A stretch of DNA of 64,000 nt from contig NC_079206.1 in assembly GCF_026745355.1 (NCBI RefSeq), positions 47,514,752 through 47,578,751 of the forward strand, given 5' to 3'. Origin of the DNA: Beta vulgaris subsp. vulgaris (Eukaryota > Streptophyta > Magnoliopsida > Caryophyllales > Amaranthaceae). Shown piece by piece: positions 45,579 to 56,814 of this stretch (its first letter is position 1; each line of letters begins with the position of its first letter). Made by a program: the position numbers and the translations under genes. A model generated the notes under the pieces. That model worked only from the letters and a program-made list of their open reading frames with translations, was not told the origin of the DNA and made no database searches.

Positions 45579-47144
45579 AAAAAAATAATTAAGGATAATA
45601 ATTTCAAAATTAACTCTTACAAAATTCTTTTTTTATGTTACAAAAAATTAAAGTCTATAACACCTTTGCCTGATTTTTGTGCTACAGTTTGCATCATACA
45701 TAAAATATGACATGCCTCTTTTACACATGAATATCCATTTCAATAAACAAGACTTTACGCACTTGACAGGCAAGAGTCTTGCCTTATTATAATTTATCCA
45801 AAAATAAAGTCTTATCTTATGTCCTAGAGATATTGTTTTTGAATCTTATCAAGTTGTAATGTTTGGGACAATGATCTCATTATTTTTCCGCGTTATTCTG
45901 AATTGTTTCGCCCTCAAATATTGGACTAAAAAAGCATGAGCGTTGATGTATTTAGGATTATCCTCTTTACCATCAAAAATACCCTCTTTAACTAACTCAT
46001 ACTCCTTTTGTCAACTTTATTTCACTCGCTCACATTCGACATGTTCTCTAATTAATGTACACGTTACACCTTTGATATCTCAATTATTACATTGTCAAGA
46101 TTTATAAAAATATAATATTATAAAAATATATATTAAAAGAATTTAATAAAATTACATATGATAATATTTTTACTTATATATATAAATTTGAATAAATTAT
46201 CAAAAGAATATATAAATTTAACCACGTGAAATAAAAATGGATAGAACATAAAAAAAACTATAAACAACTAAGTTCAAAAAACGGGTGGTTAATTGCAAAA
46301 CTATGGTACTTTTGGGACCAGTAAGGCAATAGCTCCCGTCCGCCCCCCATTTGAACTTTTGGGACCCATCCTTTTCTCCTCCTCAAACTCAATACATAAT
46401 AACATGACTAAAGATTCCAAAAATACATACTACCAATAAATTATACTAAATTACAAACTGCCATGCCAATGCTTCGGATTCCAAGTGCTTTAGTATTTGC
46501 TACATTCACCGCCTTAACTCCCTAAAAATGATAAACTAATTCATCTTCCGTATTATGGCCAGACGAACTTGATTTACTAACCATTCATTTTGAATACTGA
46601 CCAGTACGTACAAATGAACCTGGTAATTTCTTTCAACTCATCATGTACTTTCAAACATTAATTTTATTTTTTGATGGAATAACTTCTAGGTTTAAAAAAA
46701 TGAAAACATAAAACACTCCACGTCTCCACGATAATATATAAGTGTAGTTTACCTATATATATAATTTGGGATAGTGAGTTATCAAAATTGGTTTGGAAAG
46801 GTAGCTTTTTCATGAAGTGATTTATCAAATCTTTAATTAGCTACCTAAGTTGTACAAAACTGTTTCAATTATTTACTCCTGTCATGTTTAAGGACATACC
46901 TAACATGTACCTTATCTGTCTTCTAATACAAGTATATCAGTTTACATCATTATTTTTTAGAATGGAGTACATTCAAATATTTCAACAGCTAATTGTTTTT
47001 TTTTAAAGTAAGATGAATATCTATTGTAATTCATAAAATTTAGAAGTTCTACGTTCAAATGATGTAAAAATCGAACCCTTATCAAAAGAGTAGGAAGACA
47101 TTTAACCAACTAAATCAATATTGAGTCTTTTATTTCAACAACTA
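45579..47144. other. AT-rich spacer, no supported gene
   Basis: No ORF with recognisable similarity. The segment 47075-47144 is a diverged direct repeat of 47541-47614, on the other side of the Harbinger-like MITE. Confidence 0.5.
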
Positions 47145-47505
47145 GGCTCCGTTTGGTAGGGCAGAAAATATTTTCAGTGTAAAATGATTTTCATGGAAAA
47201 CAATTTACAATGGAAAACACAATTCCAAAATTAGTTTTCCGTTGTTTGGTTCGATGTAAGAAAAATGATGATATGAAAGAAAAATGAAAGGGAAAGTAAG
47301 GAGGTAGTGAGAGGAGTGTACAAGAGAGATAAGGAAAATAGTTTTCCCTTCATTTTGAAAGGAAAATGATTTTCCATCATTGGTAGAGTAATTTTACCCC
47401 AAGGGAAAATGGTTTTACACTCTTTTGCCAATCAAACAATGTAAACCTGAAAATAGAGGAAAACAGTTTTCCGGGAAAATGTTTTACGCCCTACCAAACG
47501 GAGCC
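47145..47505. mobile_element. Harbinger-like MITE (GGCTCCGTTTGGTAGGGC ends)
   Basis: Ends GGCTCCGTTTGGTAGGGC and GCCCTACCAAACGGAGCC are perfect inverted repeats; the 3-mer CTA flanks both sides (47142-47144, 47506-47508). The inner arms are rich in GGAAAAC/GTTTTCC words in both orientations, giving a fold-back. 361 bases. The superfamily is inferred from TSD length; hAT is the alternative. Confidence 0.8.
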
Positions 47506-47625
47506 CTAATGATATCTAACAACTTTTATATGAATGTATTCTTTTATCAAAAGAGTATAAGGAAGACATTCAACCAATTAAGCTAATGTTGATTCTTTTA
47601 TTTTAACAACTAATATGTCTAACAA

Positions 47626-48756
47626 ACTCCAACAGCAACCTGAAATCTGTAGCATGACATCTACCTTGGACAAGGATTTTTTTCGTGTTCTATGGGGATC
47701 GCGCATCATGCCCAAATGGAAAGTTTTTCTTTGAGAAGTGTGGCATAATGGTTTGGCCACGAAGGGCAATCTGTTTCGTCGTCAACTCGGGGATTCTAGC
47801 GACTGTCCGATTTGCTTATATGATGTTGAAGATACTAGTCATCTTTTTCGTTTCTGCCCCCTGGCCATTGAGGCTTGGGCCCATCGGAACATTGGTCTGG
47901 ATCACGTTACCAATCCAATTATTTCAATGCGCGACTGGATTCGACATTGGCTATTGTTCTTTCACACTTCTGACGGTTACAACGGGGTCCGTTTACCGCA
48001 GTTCGTTGGCACTCTCTGGTCAATCTGGGTTCAGCGTAATGCCCAGGTCTTTCGTCAAGTGCGACCTTCTGCAGATTCAATCCTTCGAAGCATTAACTTA
48101 TCTGATGCTCAACATGCAATTTTCGCTGCTGAAAGCACTCACCACGTCTCGAGTGTCCAGGACACCAATTTGCCTCCAGGATTTTTACAGGTCCAACTTA
48201 GCCAGCATTTTCGGGATGAGACGCCATTAAGGATACAAATTCACGTTGATTGGGATCGTTCACAGTTACTGGCGGGTCTAGGTTGGGCAGTTTATCTTCC
48301 GTCTGGCCATCAGCACCAAAAATTTGGGAAATTCTCGTATTCTTCTTCGCGTATAGCGGCTATGGCTTTGGCATGTTTTAAGGCTCTTACCTGGGCTACG
48401 GAGGCTGGTCACTCGAATATTATTATTCTCACTTCTTCTTCCCATCTCCTGCACATCCTAATGTCCAGAGGATGTCCAGATATTAATATCAAATGGACTA
48501 TCGGAGCATTGCGGAAAGCCGGTCATTCGTTGCCGTCTTGCAAGGTACTTCTGGTTTGCAGTACTCAGCTCGCAGAAGCCCAACAGGTCGCTTTTTGGTG
48601 TCGTCATCACTCCATGGACTACGGCTAAAGGACTGTCATTATCTTCGCGTTTCCCTTTAGTTCTCCTGTTCCTTTCCTTCCCTTTCCTTTGCCTATGGTT
48701 TGTTTTCTTAATTTCTTGTTTTGTACGTTTCCTCGGTGTCAAAAAAAAAAAAAAAA
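47626..48756 (+). mobile_element. 5'-truncated LINE insertion with target duplication
   Basis: Flanked by an 11-bp direct repeat ATGTCTAACAA (47615-47625 and 48757-48767) and ending in a poly(A) run (48741-48756), the marks of target-primed insertion. It contains only the C-terminal region of ORF2. The TSD is perfect, so it is rather young. Confidence 0.93.
47738..48628 (+). pseudogene. LINE ORF2 C-terminus: zinc-binding region plus RNase H-like domain
   Basis: 296 open codons. Residues 1-50: WHNGLATKGNLFRRQLGDSS then DCPICLYDVEDTSHLFRFCP, the CxxC...HxxxxC zinc-binding tail of plant non-LTR reverse transcriptases. Residues 95-115: GTLWSIWVQRNAQVFRQ. Residues 165-290 look like the plant RNase H-like domain (IHVDWDRSQLLAGLGWAVYL, MALACFKALTWATEAGHSNI, IILTSSSHLLHIL). 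The first Asp is kept (HVD), but the expected Glu (in the AEAxA block) and second Asp (SDS block) read as Ala/Met and Ser, so activity is unlikely. It starts within the truncated insertion and has no promoter of its own. Confidence 0.85.
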
Positions 48757-48767
48757 ATGTCTAACAA

Positions 48768-49828
48768 CTTTCATATGAATGGAGTGTTCTTTTATTTCAA
48801 TGACTAATCATGTCTAGCAACTTTCATATGAATGTAATATTTAGCTAACTGTTGTACGCTTTTAAATTTCTCCTTCCTCTTCTCCTTTATCAAAATCAAA
48901 CTTTATAAATGTTGTCAAAATATCAGAGTCAAAGAATTAAAATTACAAATAATTACAATATCAGAGCGCATTAAATTTCTTTCATCAAATATTATTAATA
49001 AAGACGATCTAATTTTAATATAAAAATAAACCTAGTAATTAAATAGATTAAACTAGTCATTGAAACAAATTAACCTAATTACTATTGGACTAATTCTCTT
49101 TTTAATATTGAGCTTACCATTACCTAATTTTAAAAGTAGATGATCTCTTACAAGACAAACACTTCTTAATATGTATTTTCATCCATCAACTCTTTATAAT
49201 TTTAAATTATAAATTCTGATCATGTTTTTGTTTCCAGTTACCTTCTTACTTTTTTTAGGTTTCTAATCTTTAACATTAGATAAGGTTGTTTCATTTCCAC
49301 AAGTACCTACAAATAACTCAAAATTGTTAGTTAACACTATATTGAAATCTTGTTCTAATTCCAAATTACTGATCTGCCATAACAATAAAAAAAGATGGCA
49401 TAGAAAGACCAACTTGGTTTCAAAGTACTTGTTTTTATTTATTTACTGTTGCTAATACTACATGATTTTATATAATTTCCTTATTGTTACACTACGACAC
49501 TACACATAATAAGCACTCTAACAAAAAGGTACAAAGAGCCTCAAAAAAATGTTCATTCTAGGACGACTTCTCTTGCATGGATTTTACACTAAACAGTCTA
49601 AACTATTAAAGGTGCTAGTACTACTAACTAAAGATAAGAGCACATGTAAAGAGACAAAAAGGAAGGCAAAAATTGTACATTTGCCCAATTACCCTTCCCT
49701 CCCCCACCAGGCCACCACCCACCCACCGCCCGCCTTTTTTCTTTTTTTTCTTTTTTCAATTTTTCAAATTATACTACCAAGTAAATCAACCAAAGATTTT
49801 GTCCCCACAATTGTTCAGAAGTAAAAAT
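48768..49828. other. Spacer downstream of the HIPP gene
   Basis: AT-rich. 49670-49740 is a C-rich block. The 3' untranslated region of the minus-strand HIPP gene should start at 49828 and run leftward. No other feature is supported. Confidence 0.5.
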
Positions 49829-52054
49829 TTACATGATGGAACAAGCATTAGGGTTCTCATCACTGAAGATCTGAGGAGGATATGCTTGATCCATGTAATA
49901 TCTAGGAGGGTATTGGTAAAATTCATTCCTCTTTATTTCTACAATTCTAGGTCCCTCCTCCACCACAGTTGCCCCATCGCCGCCATCGGCTGCTGCTTTT
50001 CCATCCTCTCCACCACCTTTTCCGCCGCCAACGGCTTCTTTTTTGTCTCCCTTTCCTTCTTCTTCCCCTTTTTGTTCAGCTTTTTTTCCTTCATCTCCAT
50101 TTTCTCCTTTTTTTTCCTCTTTCCCATCTTTGCCCTTCTCATCCTCTTTTTTCTCTGGAGGAGGATCTTGTTTTATTATGGTAGCATGCTTCCCTGTGCG
50201 CTTGTATACATAGTCCACAAGATTAGCAGCCACAAATGTGCCCTTTACTGTCACTTGTGAGCTCTTTAGATCTGGGATTGCCTCTTCAACCTCTGAAATA
50301 GAACATTTAAAGATTCAAAATTACTAAATAAACATATAATCTGCGAATATCCCCTACCACCGACTAATAACATATTACAATCCAGTCAAAACCTTCTCAA
50401 CCGATCAAAGATTTTTTTAAAAAATATACTAACTTCTGTTTCTAATTAGTATTTGATGAATCCCCAAACCCCCTATTCCCCGCACAACGATTGTATGGCA
50501 AATCTACGTAGGTATAACATAGTCAAAACGTATGGCTAAAATTTCAACATTGGTCGATGAGCAGGAAAATATTCGAGTAATCCTTAGCGTTGTCAATCCT
50601 ATTAAATACATTACAATTAGAATAAAATATTAATATATATATAATAAGTTGAAGAAAAAGAGACATAAAAATAATATTGGATTATATTTTTAATCTATGA
50701 GATTTCAAAAATAATTAATAAGAAAGTTTGACAACCTCTAGATCATCCAATCACTCCCCTCCAAATACTATACGAGTAGTAGTATTGATCAATAGTCCTG
50801 ATTTTGATGCTTAGCACAAAAAATCACATCATTACTACATCAAGAAACATAGAAATTCGTATAAAAATACCTCACTTGACAAAAAAAAAAAAAAAAAAAA
50901 AGTAAAGTGGAAATGTGGAATATACAACATTATACTACCAACATGGAAATAAAAACGGAAAGAAAAAAGGTATATACCTTTCATTCTCTCTATGCGTTTT
51001 TTGATCTCTAAGGAACAAGCCTCACAATGCATGTGAACCTTGAGCACCACAGTTATCACTTTTGGCTGTATATTACAAAAATATTCACTTTTAAAATTCA
51101 AAAATAAAAAATCAAATCCAATTGCAGAAAAAGCAAAACGAAGGCAGTGTTATGGAACTTCACAAAAGTTATACTAACGGAAGATAGAAAATTAAGGAAA
51201 ATCCTAACTAAAATCATAAACAAAGGAAAAATTAATAAATAAATAAAAATCAAAAGAACCTCTTCTTTTTTCTCTTCTGGTTTAGGGGGTTCTTTCTCCT
51301 CAGGCTTCTTTGGTTCTTCGGCGGGTGGTTTCGGAATAGGAGAGAGAAGCTCAACATGGCGATGAGTCTTTTTTGTTACTCTATCTAAAACCTTCAATGG
51401 ATCTGCTTTCTCTCCTTTCACCACCACCTTATGTGTTTTGCAATCCGTCGTAACATCTTCCACCCCTGTAAATTGTAATCATTTCAAGGGGTATATAATA
51501 AATTAATAAAGAATCGAAACGATATAGAACTGAATCTGGGGGTTTTGTAGCAGTAAAGTTACGTAGACTCGCAGTAAAGTTACGTAGACTCGACTGCTAC
51601 AAAAACAACTCTATAATATATTACCGTTACATTTCAATAGACAGCAACACTACTCTGCCACTTAGTGGGCATACTTACCGTCAAAACCTTTCAAGCATTT
51701 CCTGACTTTCCGAGCGCAACCCTCGCAATGCATGTAAACTCTCATGATAATTTCTGGTGGCGGCGGCGGAGGCTGTTCTTCTTTTGAATCTTTATTATCT
51801 TTCTCATTATTTCCACCCTCTGATTTCTTGTCGTCACCCTTTGGTTTCTCATCTGCTGCTGGTTTTTCTTCTTTCTTTTTCTCTTTCTCTTTCTCTGGCT
51901 TATTCTCTACATCTGTGTTTTTTCCTTCCTCTGGTTTCTTCTCCTGAACAAACCCAAATATAAATCAGATTAGTATACAACAACAAAAATATGATAGTAT
52001 AAAAAATCAAAACATTTTATTTTGTAGGTTGTTTTGAGAAGATACCTCTCCCAT
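49829..52054 (-). CDS. Heavy-metal-associated isoprenylated plant protein (HIPP), two HMA domains
   Basis: Five coding exons: 52054-52046, 51943-51679, 51465-51260, 51065-50978, 50292-49829, all joined by GT-AG introns, giving 343 residues. After MGE and a Lys/Glu-rich lead with a poly-Pro run (about 61-66), HMA domain 1 (about 67-135) has MHCEGC with metal-ligand Cys 76 and 79. A Pro/Glu/Lys linker follows. HMA domain 2 (about 162-230) has MHCEAC with Cys 174 and 177. A long Lys/Glu/Gly/Asp-rich low-complexity stretch leads to a Tyr/Pro tail (YQYPPRYYMDQAYPPQIFSD). The last four residues, CSIM, form a CaaX box for prenylation. HIPPs are membrane-associated or nuclear metallochaperone-like proteins linked to metal and stress responses. 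One intron cuts each HMA domain a few residues after its MHCxxC motif. The ATG was chosen for its three-codon first exon, which splices in frame. Intact, with no sign of decay. Confidence 0.95.
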
Positions 52055-52302
52055 GTTCTTTTTTTTATCCCAATGTTTTCCACTGATGATATGAAAGGAA
52101 AGTGGTAGACTCCTTCTTTGTGTGTTTTATGTGAGTAGATTTTCTCTCTCCTCTAATTAAGAGCAGGAGTTGATGGGAGTAGTGACTGTGTGCGGCTCTC
52201 TTCTCAAGTGTGGAAGAGCTAAGCAGAAGAGGCAGATCTGTGGCCACTCATCGTCATCATCATCGCCCTCCAATGACGTGGCTTTTTATAGGGGAGCACG
52301 TG
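52055..52302 (-). promoter_or_regulatory. HIPP promoter and 5' leader: TATA box, G-box
   Basis: On the minus strand TATAAAAAGCC lies at 52290-52280, about 235 bases before the ATG, with a G-box CACGTG at 52297-52302 just upstream of it. A further ACGT-core word (TGACGTGGC) at 52274-52282 abuts the TATA box. CACGTG and ACGTGGC are bound by bZIP/bHLH factors (ABA and light responses). The leader would be about 200 bases. Regulation by these factors is inference. Confidence 0.6.
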
Positions 52303-52734
52303 CACAGGAGTTTGGGGCCACCTCGAGACACATGGTCCATCACTCCATCCTTACCCCGCAGCAACACTATCACTCCACTTTCGCGAATATTTCTACCAAA
52401 TAATACCATCTCCATATTTGTTTAGTTGCACTATTTACTTTCTAACACTATTTACCAATTATGTTATATTCATTATATCAGGAAAAAAACATAGTTAATG
52501 GAATCTTGTTAGAATCGTCTCTATATGAAGATTTCAAATGTCAAATTTTTATGATTTTTTACTCATACTTGATAAGAAATATAAACATTTAAAGAAGTGT
52601 ATCGTCAAATATGAAAAAGAAAATAATATAATTATTAAGATATAGAGGTAATAATAAAAGGGGTGTATTATATACAGCAAAAAAAAAAAAAACTAAATAC
52701 AATAAAATATATTAAAAAAACTAACCTATTATTT
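52303..52734. other. Distal upstream sequence of the HIPP gene
   Basis: AT-rich; homopolymer A run near 52680. No recognisable element. Confidence 0.4.
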
Positions 52735-52874
52735 GGGGTCATCTATGACAAATGAGCCCCTTTAGGAGGGTCATCTACGACCAATGACCCCCTTTTAGGG
52801 GGTCATCTATGACAAATGACCCCGCTTTGGGAAAATGACCCCCTTATACGGGGTCATCTATGACAAATGACCCC
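52735..52874. repeat. Cluster of four quasi-palindromic 25-27 bp repeats
   Basis: Units start near 52735, 52766, 52798 and 52850. Each reads GGGGTCAT, then CTATGACAA or a close variant, then ATGACCCC, so each is both a direct repeat and an imperfect palindrome. The spacers are short (6-27 bases) and include another ATGACCCCC. No terminal repeats or target duplication around the cluster. Confidence 0.85.
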
Positions 52875-53804
52875 ATTCCCGCCATATCCCTAAGGCGTCA
52901 AACATATAATATAACGTGACACAAAAACTTTAGGCGTCGGGTATTATGTTAGGGGGATGCAATAGGCCCATTTCAGAATTTTTCCCAACTCTAACACTCC
53001 AACTTTATAAATAAATATGACACGTTGGCTTGTGTGTACAAGTACCTATGATAATGTATTTTGCTGCATTGTTACACCCTTGCGTACGATATTTTTTTTT
53101 ATTAAAAAAAATTAAAATTAACCATGATTAAGTTAGACATAATTTTAGATGATGTATTTAGCCCGTTTTTTGCTGTATATAGCCCTTATGTAATAAAGCA
53201 ACCACGATGCATTTTATTTACCTCAACTTACTTGGGTTAAATAAATTTATTAAGATTTTTAAATTTAGGTTTATGTTTGGTTAGATTTGAATAAGGTTGA
53301 AACTTAATTTGATAAGGTGGAATTGTGTTTTTTTATCTAATAAATAAGGTTCAAGTTTACTGTGTTTCGATAAGATCTATTAACATTAAATAATTTCTAA
53401 TAAATTCAATTCAAATTAGTTTAGAAATAATAAAGTCAGGATAATGCATGCTTATATGGACTATTAATATTGTTATAACTTAACTCGTTAACTAGCTATA
53501 TAAAAGATACTCTAAAGAACATAAAAAAGAGTGTTCTACGCATGCCATGTATAAAAAATTATTTTTTAATTATTTATAAATTGAGTATTAGCGTGTAGAA
53601 AATAAATATTGAAAAATGAAAAGAGCAAAAATTATATTATGATATTCAACAATTTAGTTAAGAATTGATAATAAGAAACTTATGCATCAATTGGCATTTT
53701 TTCCTAATTTAAATTTAATTCATCAATGAATTAATGGAGTCATACAATATTTACATTAGATATATCAAAATTGGAAAATATAGTTTATTCAATCAAATAA
53801 CCAC
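52875..53804. other. AT-rich spacer, nothing supported
   Basis: No credible ORF, terminal repeat pair or RNA gene seen. Confidence 0.45.
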
Positions 53805-53893
53805 TTCCTCCGTTTCGTTTTAAATGCAACAAATGAATATTTTATATCTCACAAATAATACCCATTTGTTGCATTTAAAACGAAACGGAGGAA
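53805..53893. mobile_element. Short hairpin MITE (Stowaway-like)
   Basis: A near-perfect 29-base inverted repeat (TTCCTCCGTTTCGTTTTAAA... and ...TTTAAAACGAAACGGAGGAA) surrounds a loop of about 30 bases. The CTCCGTTTCG-type end is typical of mariner-derived MITEs. Only 89 bases, so a strongly deleted copy. Confidence 0.8.
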
Positions 53894-54265
53894 ATATTTA
53901 ATTTGACGATTCCACTTAAAATTAGAGGAAATTTTACGTGTTAACCTTTTATATTAACATTTTTTACGTAGTGGAAAGAAAAGTTCTGCATTCTCTAAAG
54001 TAACCTTTCATTATTGTTTTAACTAACAAAAAAGTTACATTAATGCGCCAAATTCAGTAAATAACCTTCACTTATCAAAAAAGGGTTTCAAAAAGTTACA
54101 TCCCCAACCTTAGATCATCCACCACATTTTCCCATTGTCTCATTCATACTCCCCTAAACCCATCCCACCTCCTGTTCCACCCAAACCTACGCCACCCGAC
54201 TCCAGCACCTACTAGCGACCCACCCCTTCCCCAATCCTAGACTAGCCTCAATGTTCTCTCTCTAC
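53894..54265. other. Spacer, nothing supported
   Basis: AT-rich then C-rich (54120-54250). No gene seen. Confidence 0.4.
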
Positions 54266-56007
54266 CACTAGTACAAAATCAACGATTTGCATGAGAAACT
54301 TGATACAAATGGTCAGGAGCATGTAATTTTGGTCGGACTGTAATCAAAGTTCGACGCAAATACTCATATCAAATGAATGGCAAGAAAATTTGTGTCGCAT
54401 AGTCCAAGAAACCCGACGCACATGACTAAAGCTTATGTGTATAGGATTCAAAGATTTGCGTCGAACGTGCCTTTGGTGCGATGCAAATCATTGTATCAAA
54501 CGATCATGCACGTACATGAGTAAAGGCATGTGTTGGACCTCATAGCCCATCCGATGCAAATCCTCGGCCCAACTTGTAAAGCCCAATCAAACGCATTTAA
54601 CCTAAACAAACTTTCTTCAGTGCAACCTCTCAAACCACTCTCTAAATGTCTCTCAAGCACCCCTTCTTACATTCTCTCACTCTCATATTCTCCTCTCCCC
54701 CACTCTCACTCCGTCGAGCCCCTTCTCACATTCCGGCGAATAGCTCTCGGTCTTCTGTTTTATCTCTCACATACTCCGGCGCATGACATCATTTGCGAAC
54801 AAACCTTCTGCGAGTGAATCTTCAGCGAATGAACCTTCAGCAGACGAATCTTCTATGACAAACCTTCAGTGGAAAATCCTTTAGTGAACGAATCTTCAGC
54901 GGCGAACCTTTTCTCTCTTGCTTTGACAGGTTCGAATTTTTTCAATTTTAAATCTGATATGTTTGGCGTTTATCCTAGTCTAGAATTTCGTTTTTTTCAT
55001 TTTTAGATCCGATTTTCTATTTTAGTTTTCAAATCTGAAAAAACGTTTTTTCTTTTTGAGATCTGAAAAATAAAAAATTTCTAAAAAAGAGTTGGTTCAT
55101 GCAATTAAAAATAATGGCCTTTCGTTTTTATTTTAATTTTTTATCTGATTTTTTTGTTTACTTTTTCCGACATTATTAGGGTTCGTTCCCACATCTAGAA
55201 TTTTCTTTTTAACTTTCAGTTTGAAATTCTTATTTTCATATTCAGATATTCCTTTTCTTATTCTCCCACTCCTAAAAGTCTTCTTTCTCGAGCTCATCGA
55301 AAAAGTCACTGCAATGTTCCTTTATTGTTCTATATTCAGTTTTCATTTACATTTTTTTTTTACATATTTACAATGTAATTTGTTTGTATATATTGTAATA
55401 TATTTTTTATTCTCATTCTAAATAAATTATAGTAGTTTGTAAAAACATATTTGACATTATTAATGCAGAAATACATGTTATTTACATTAGTTCCACGAAT
55501 AGACTCTTTACACATTTCTGACTTGTTTTTTTTAATTACAAATTAATCACTTTATATTTTTTAAATAAAATTTCCTTTTGCCTCAGATTACGTACATTGT
55601 CCAGTAAACATGAGGGAAAGAACCTAGGAGCAACGAGCATTGACTTTGTATTTTTTTTAAACAAAACCACCCATTTTGCGTCGAATATGACCTTCAATCC
55701 GACGCAAATCCCTATCTTTTAATAAATAATGAATCATTTGCGTTAGATTCTGCTCGGTGTTTGACACAAATCCTTTCATGTGCGTCACACCAAACGAAGT
55801 ATGTGAAATCTTCAGGTTGGCATGGCGAGGCACCATGTGCGTCGGACATGGAATTATGGCAGACGCAAATAGCTCTGCATCTACGTCGTTTCCTAATCCG
55901 ACGCAGATCATGACTCCCGAATTTGTGTCGAGACTTGTGGCTTGGACATATGTCCGACGCAAAAGGTGGTTCGAGGTCCGACGCAAATCGATGATCATAT
56001 ACTACTG
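54266..56007. mobile_element. Non-autonomous CACTA-like element with CGACGCAAAT repeats
   Basis: The left end CACTAGTACAAAATCAACGA and the right end, read on the minus strand, CAGTAGTATATGATCATCGA are diverged inverted repeats followed by TTTGC. Subterminal words CGACGCAAAT / ATTTGCGTCG (with variants) fill 54280-54560 and 55675-55990 in both orientations. The 3-mers outside (TAC and AAT) do not match, so the copy is old. The interior has a CT-rich block and repeated GAATCTTCAGCGAA-like words (54810-54905). No transposase. Confidence 0.75.
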
Positions 56008-56814
56008 AATGTCTCCTTTTTCCTCGACCAGCTTTTAATTCTTCCCTTCGGCAACAACATCAACTATATAGAGGACAATAGGGAAAGTTGCGGGGGTTCT
56101 AGGCAAGACAAAAAGAAAAAAATGTTAAAAGGAGAGAGTGAGGCATGGGAGTTAGTGGCGCAAGCGGCTACTATATGGTGGTTGCGGGTGGTGTTGGTGC
56201 ATGGGTTTTATGAGGGTATGAGAGAGGGAGAAGTAGCGAGAGAGTGTGATGGAAGATAAGGGAAGTGGGTTTGATTTTGGTGGTTTATAGTAGTGGCTTG
56301 TAGTTGTGGTGGTGTGTCGGTTTCTGGAAGGCAAGAGAGATAGAGCGATTGTGAGAGTGTGATATGGGATGAGGGATATGGGTTAGATTTTGGTGGTTCA
56401 AAGGTGACAGCAGGTTTTTGCAGTTTACACGGTTGCAATGGCGGAGGAGGATGTCAGGTTGGGTGAGTTGGTTTCTGATCGGATGTATGAGGATGCTTTT
56501 ATGGTGGAAGGGGTGTAGGTTCAGAACATATAAGTTTAGTTTATTCTTTTTCATTTCTTTAATGCAAAAAAAATTATTTCCACGTGGAAAATTCCAAAAC
56601 AAAGGTCACCACATACAATTCATATGAAAAATTCAAATCCTATCTAAGGGAAAATTGACACATAAAATTTATGCAATCTAGATCGTGACACTTAAAAATA
56701 AAAAAATCCAAATTCCCAATATGTTCTCGTTTCATGCAATTTTGATTATTCATAAAAGAGATTGATCATCCGGTTCCCACATGGAATGGAGATAATCCTA
56801 GCTAGGGGAAGCAT
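56008..56814. other. Spacer with purine-rich repeats, no gene
   Basis: Loosely repeated GGTGGTTTATAG / TTTTGGTGGTT and GAGAGAGTGTGAT words at 56200-56420. The minus-strand frames here are His/Pro/Ser low-complexity. No supported coding region. Confidence 0.4.

Noticed and set aside
47685..48230. 181-codon plus ORF overlapping the LINE fragment
   Set aside because: Out-of-frame shadow of the zinc-binding/RNase H-like frame at 47738-48628.
49549..50260. Plus-strand ORFs rich in Phe over the last HIPP exon
   Set aside because: Complement of the Lys/Glu-rich HIPP coding exon.
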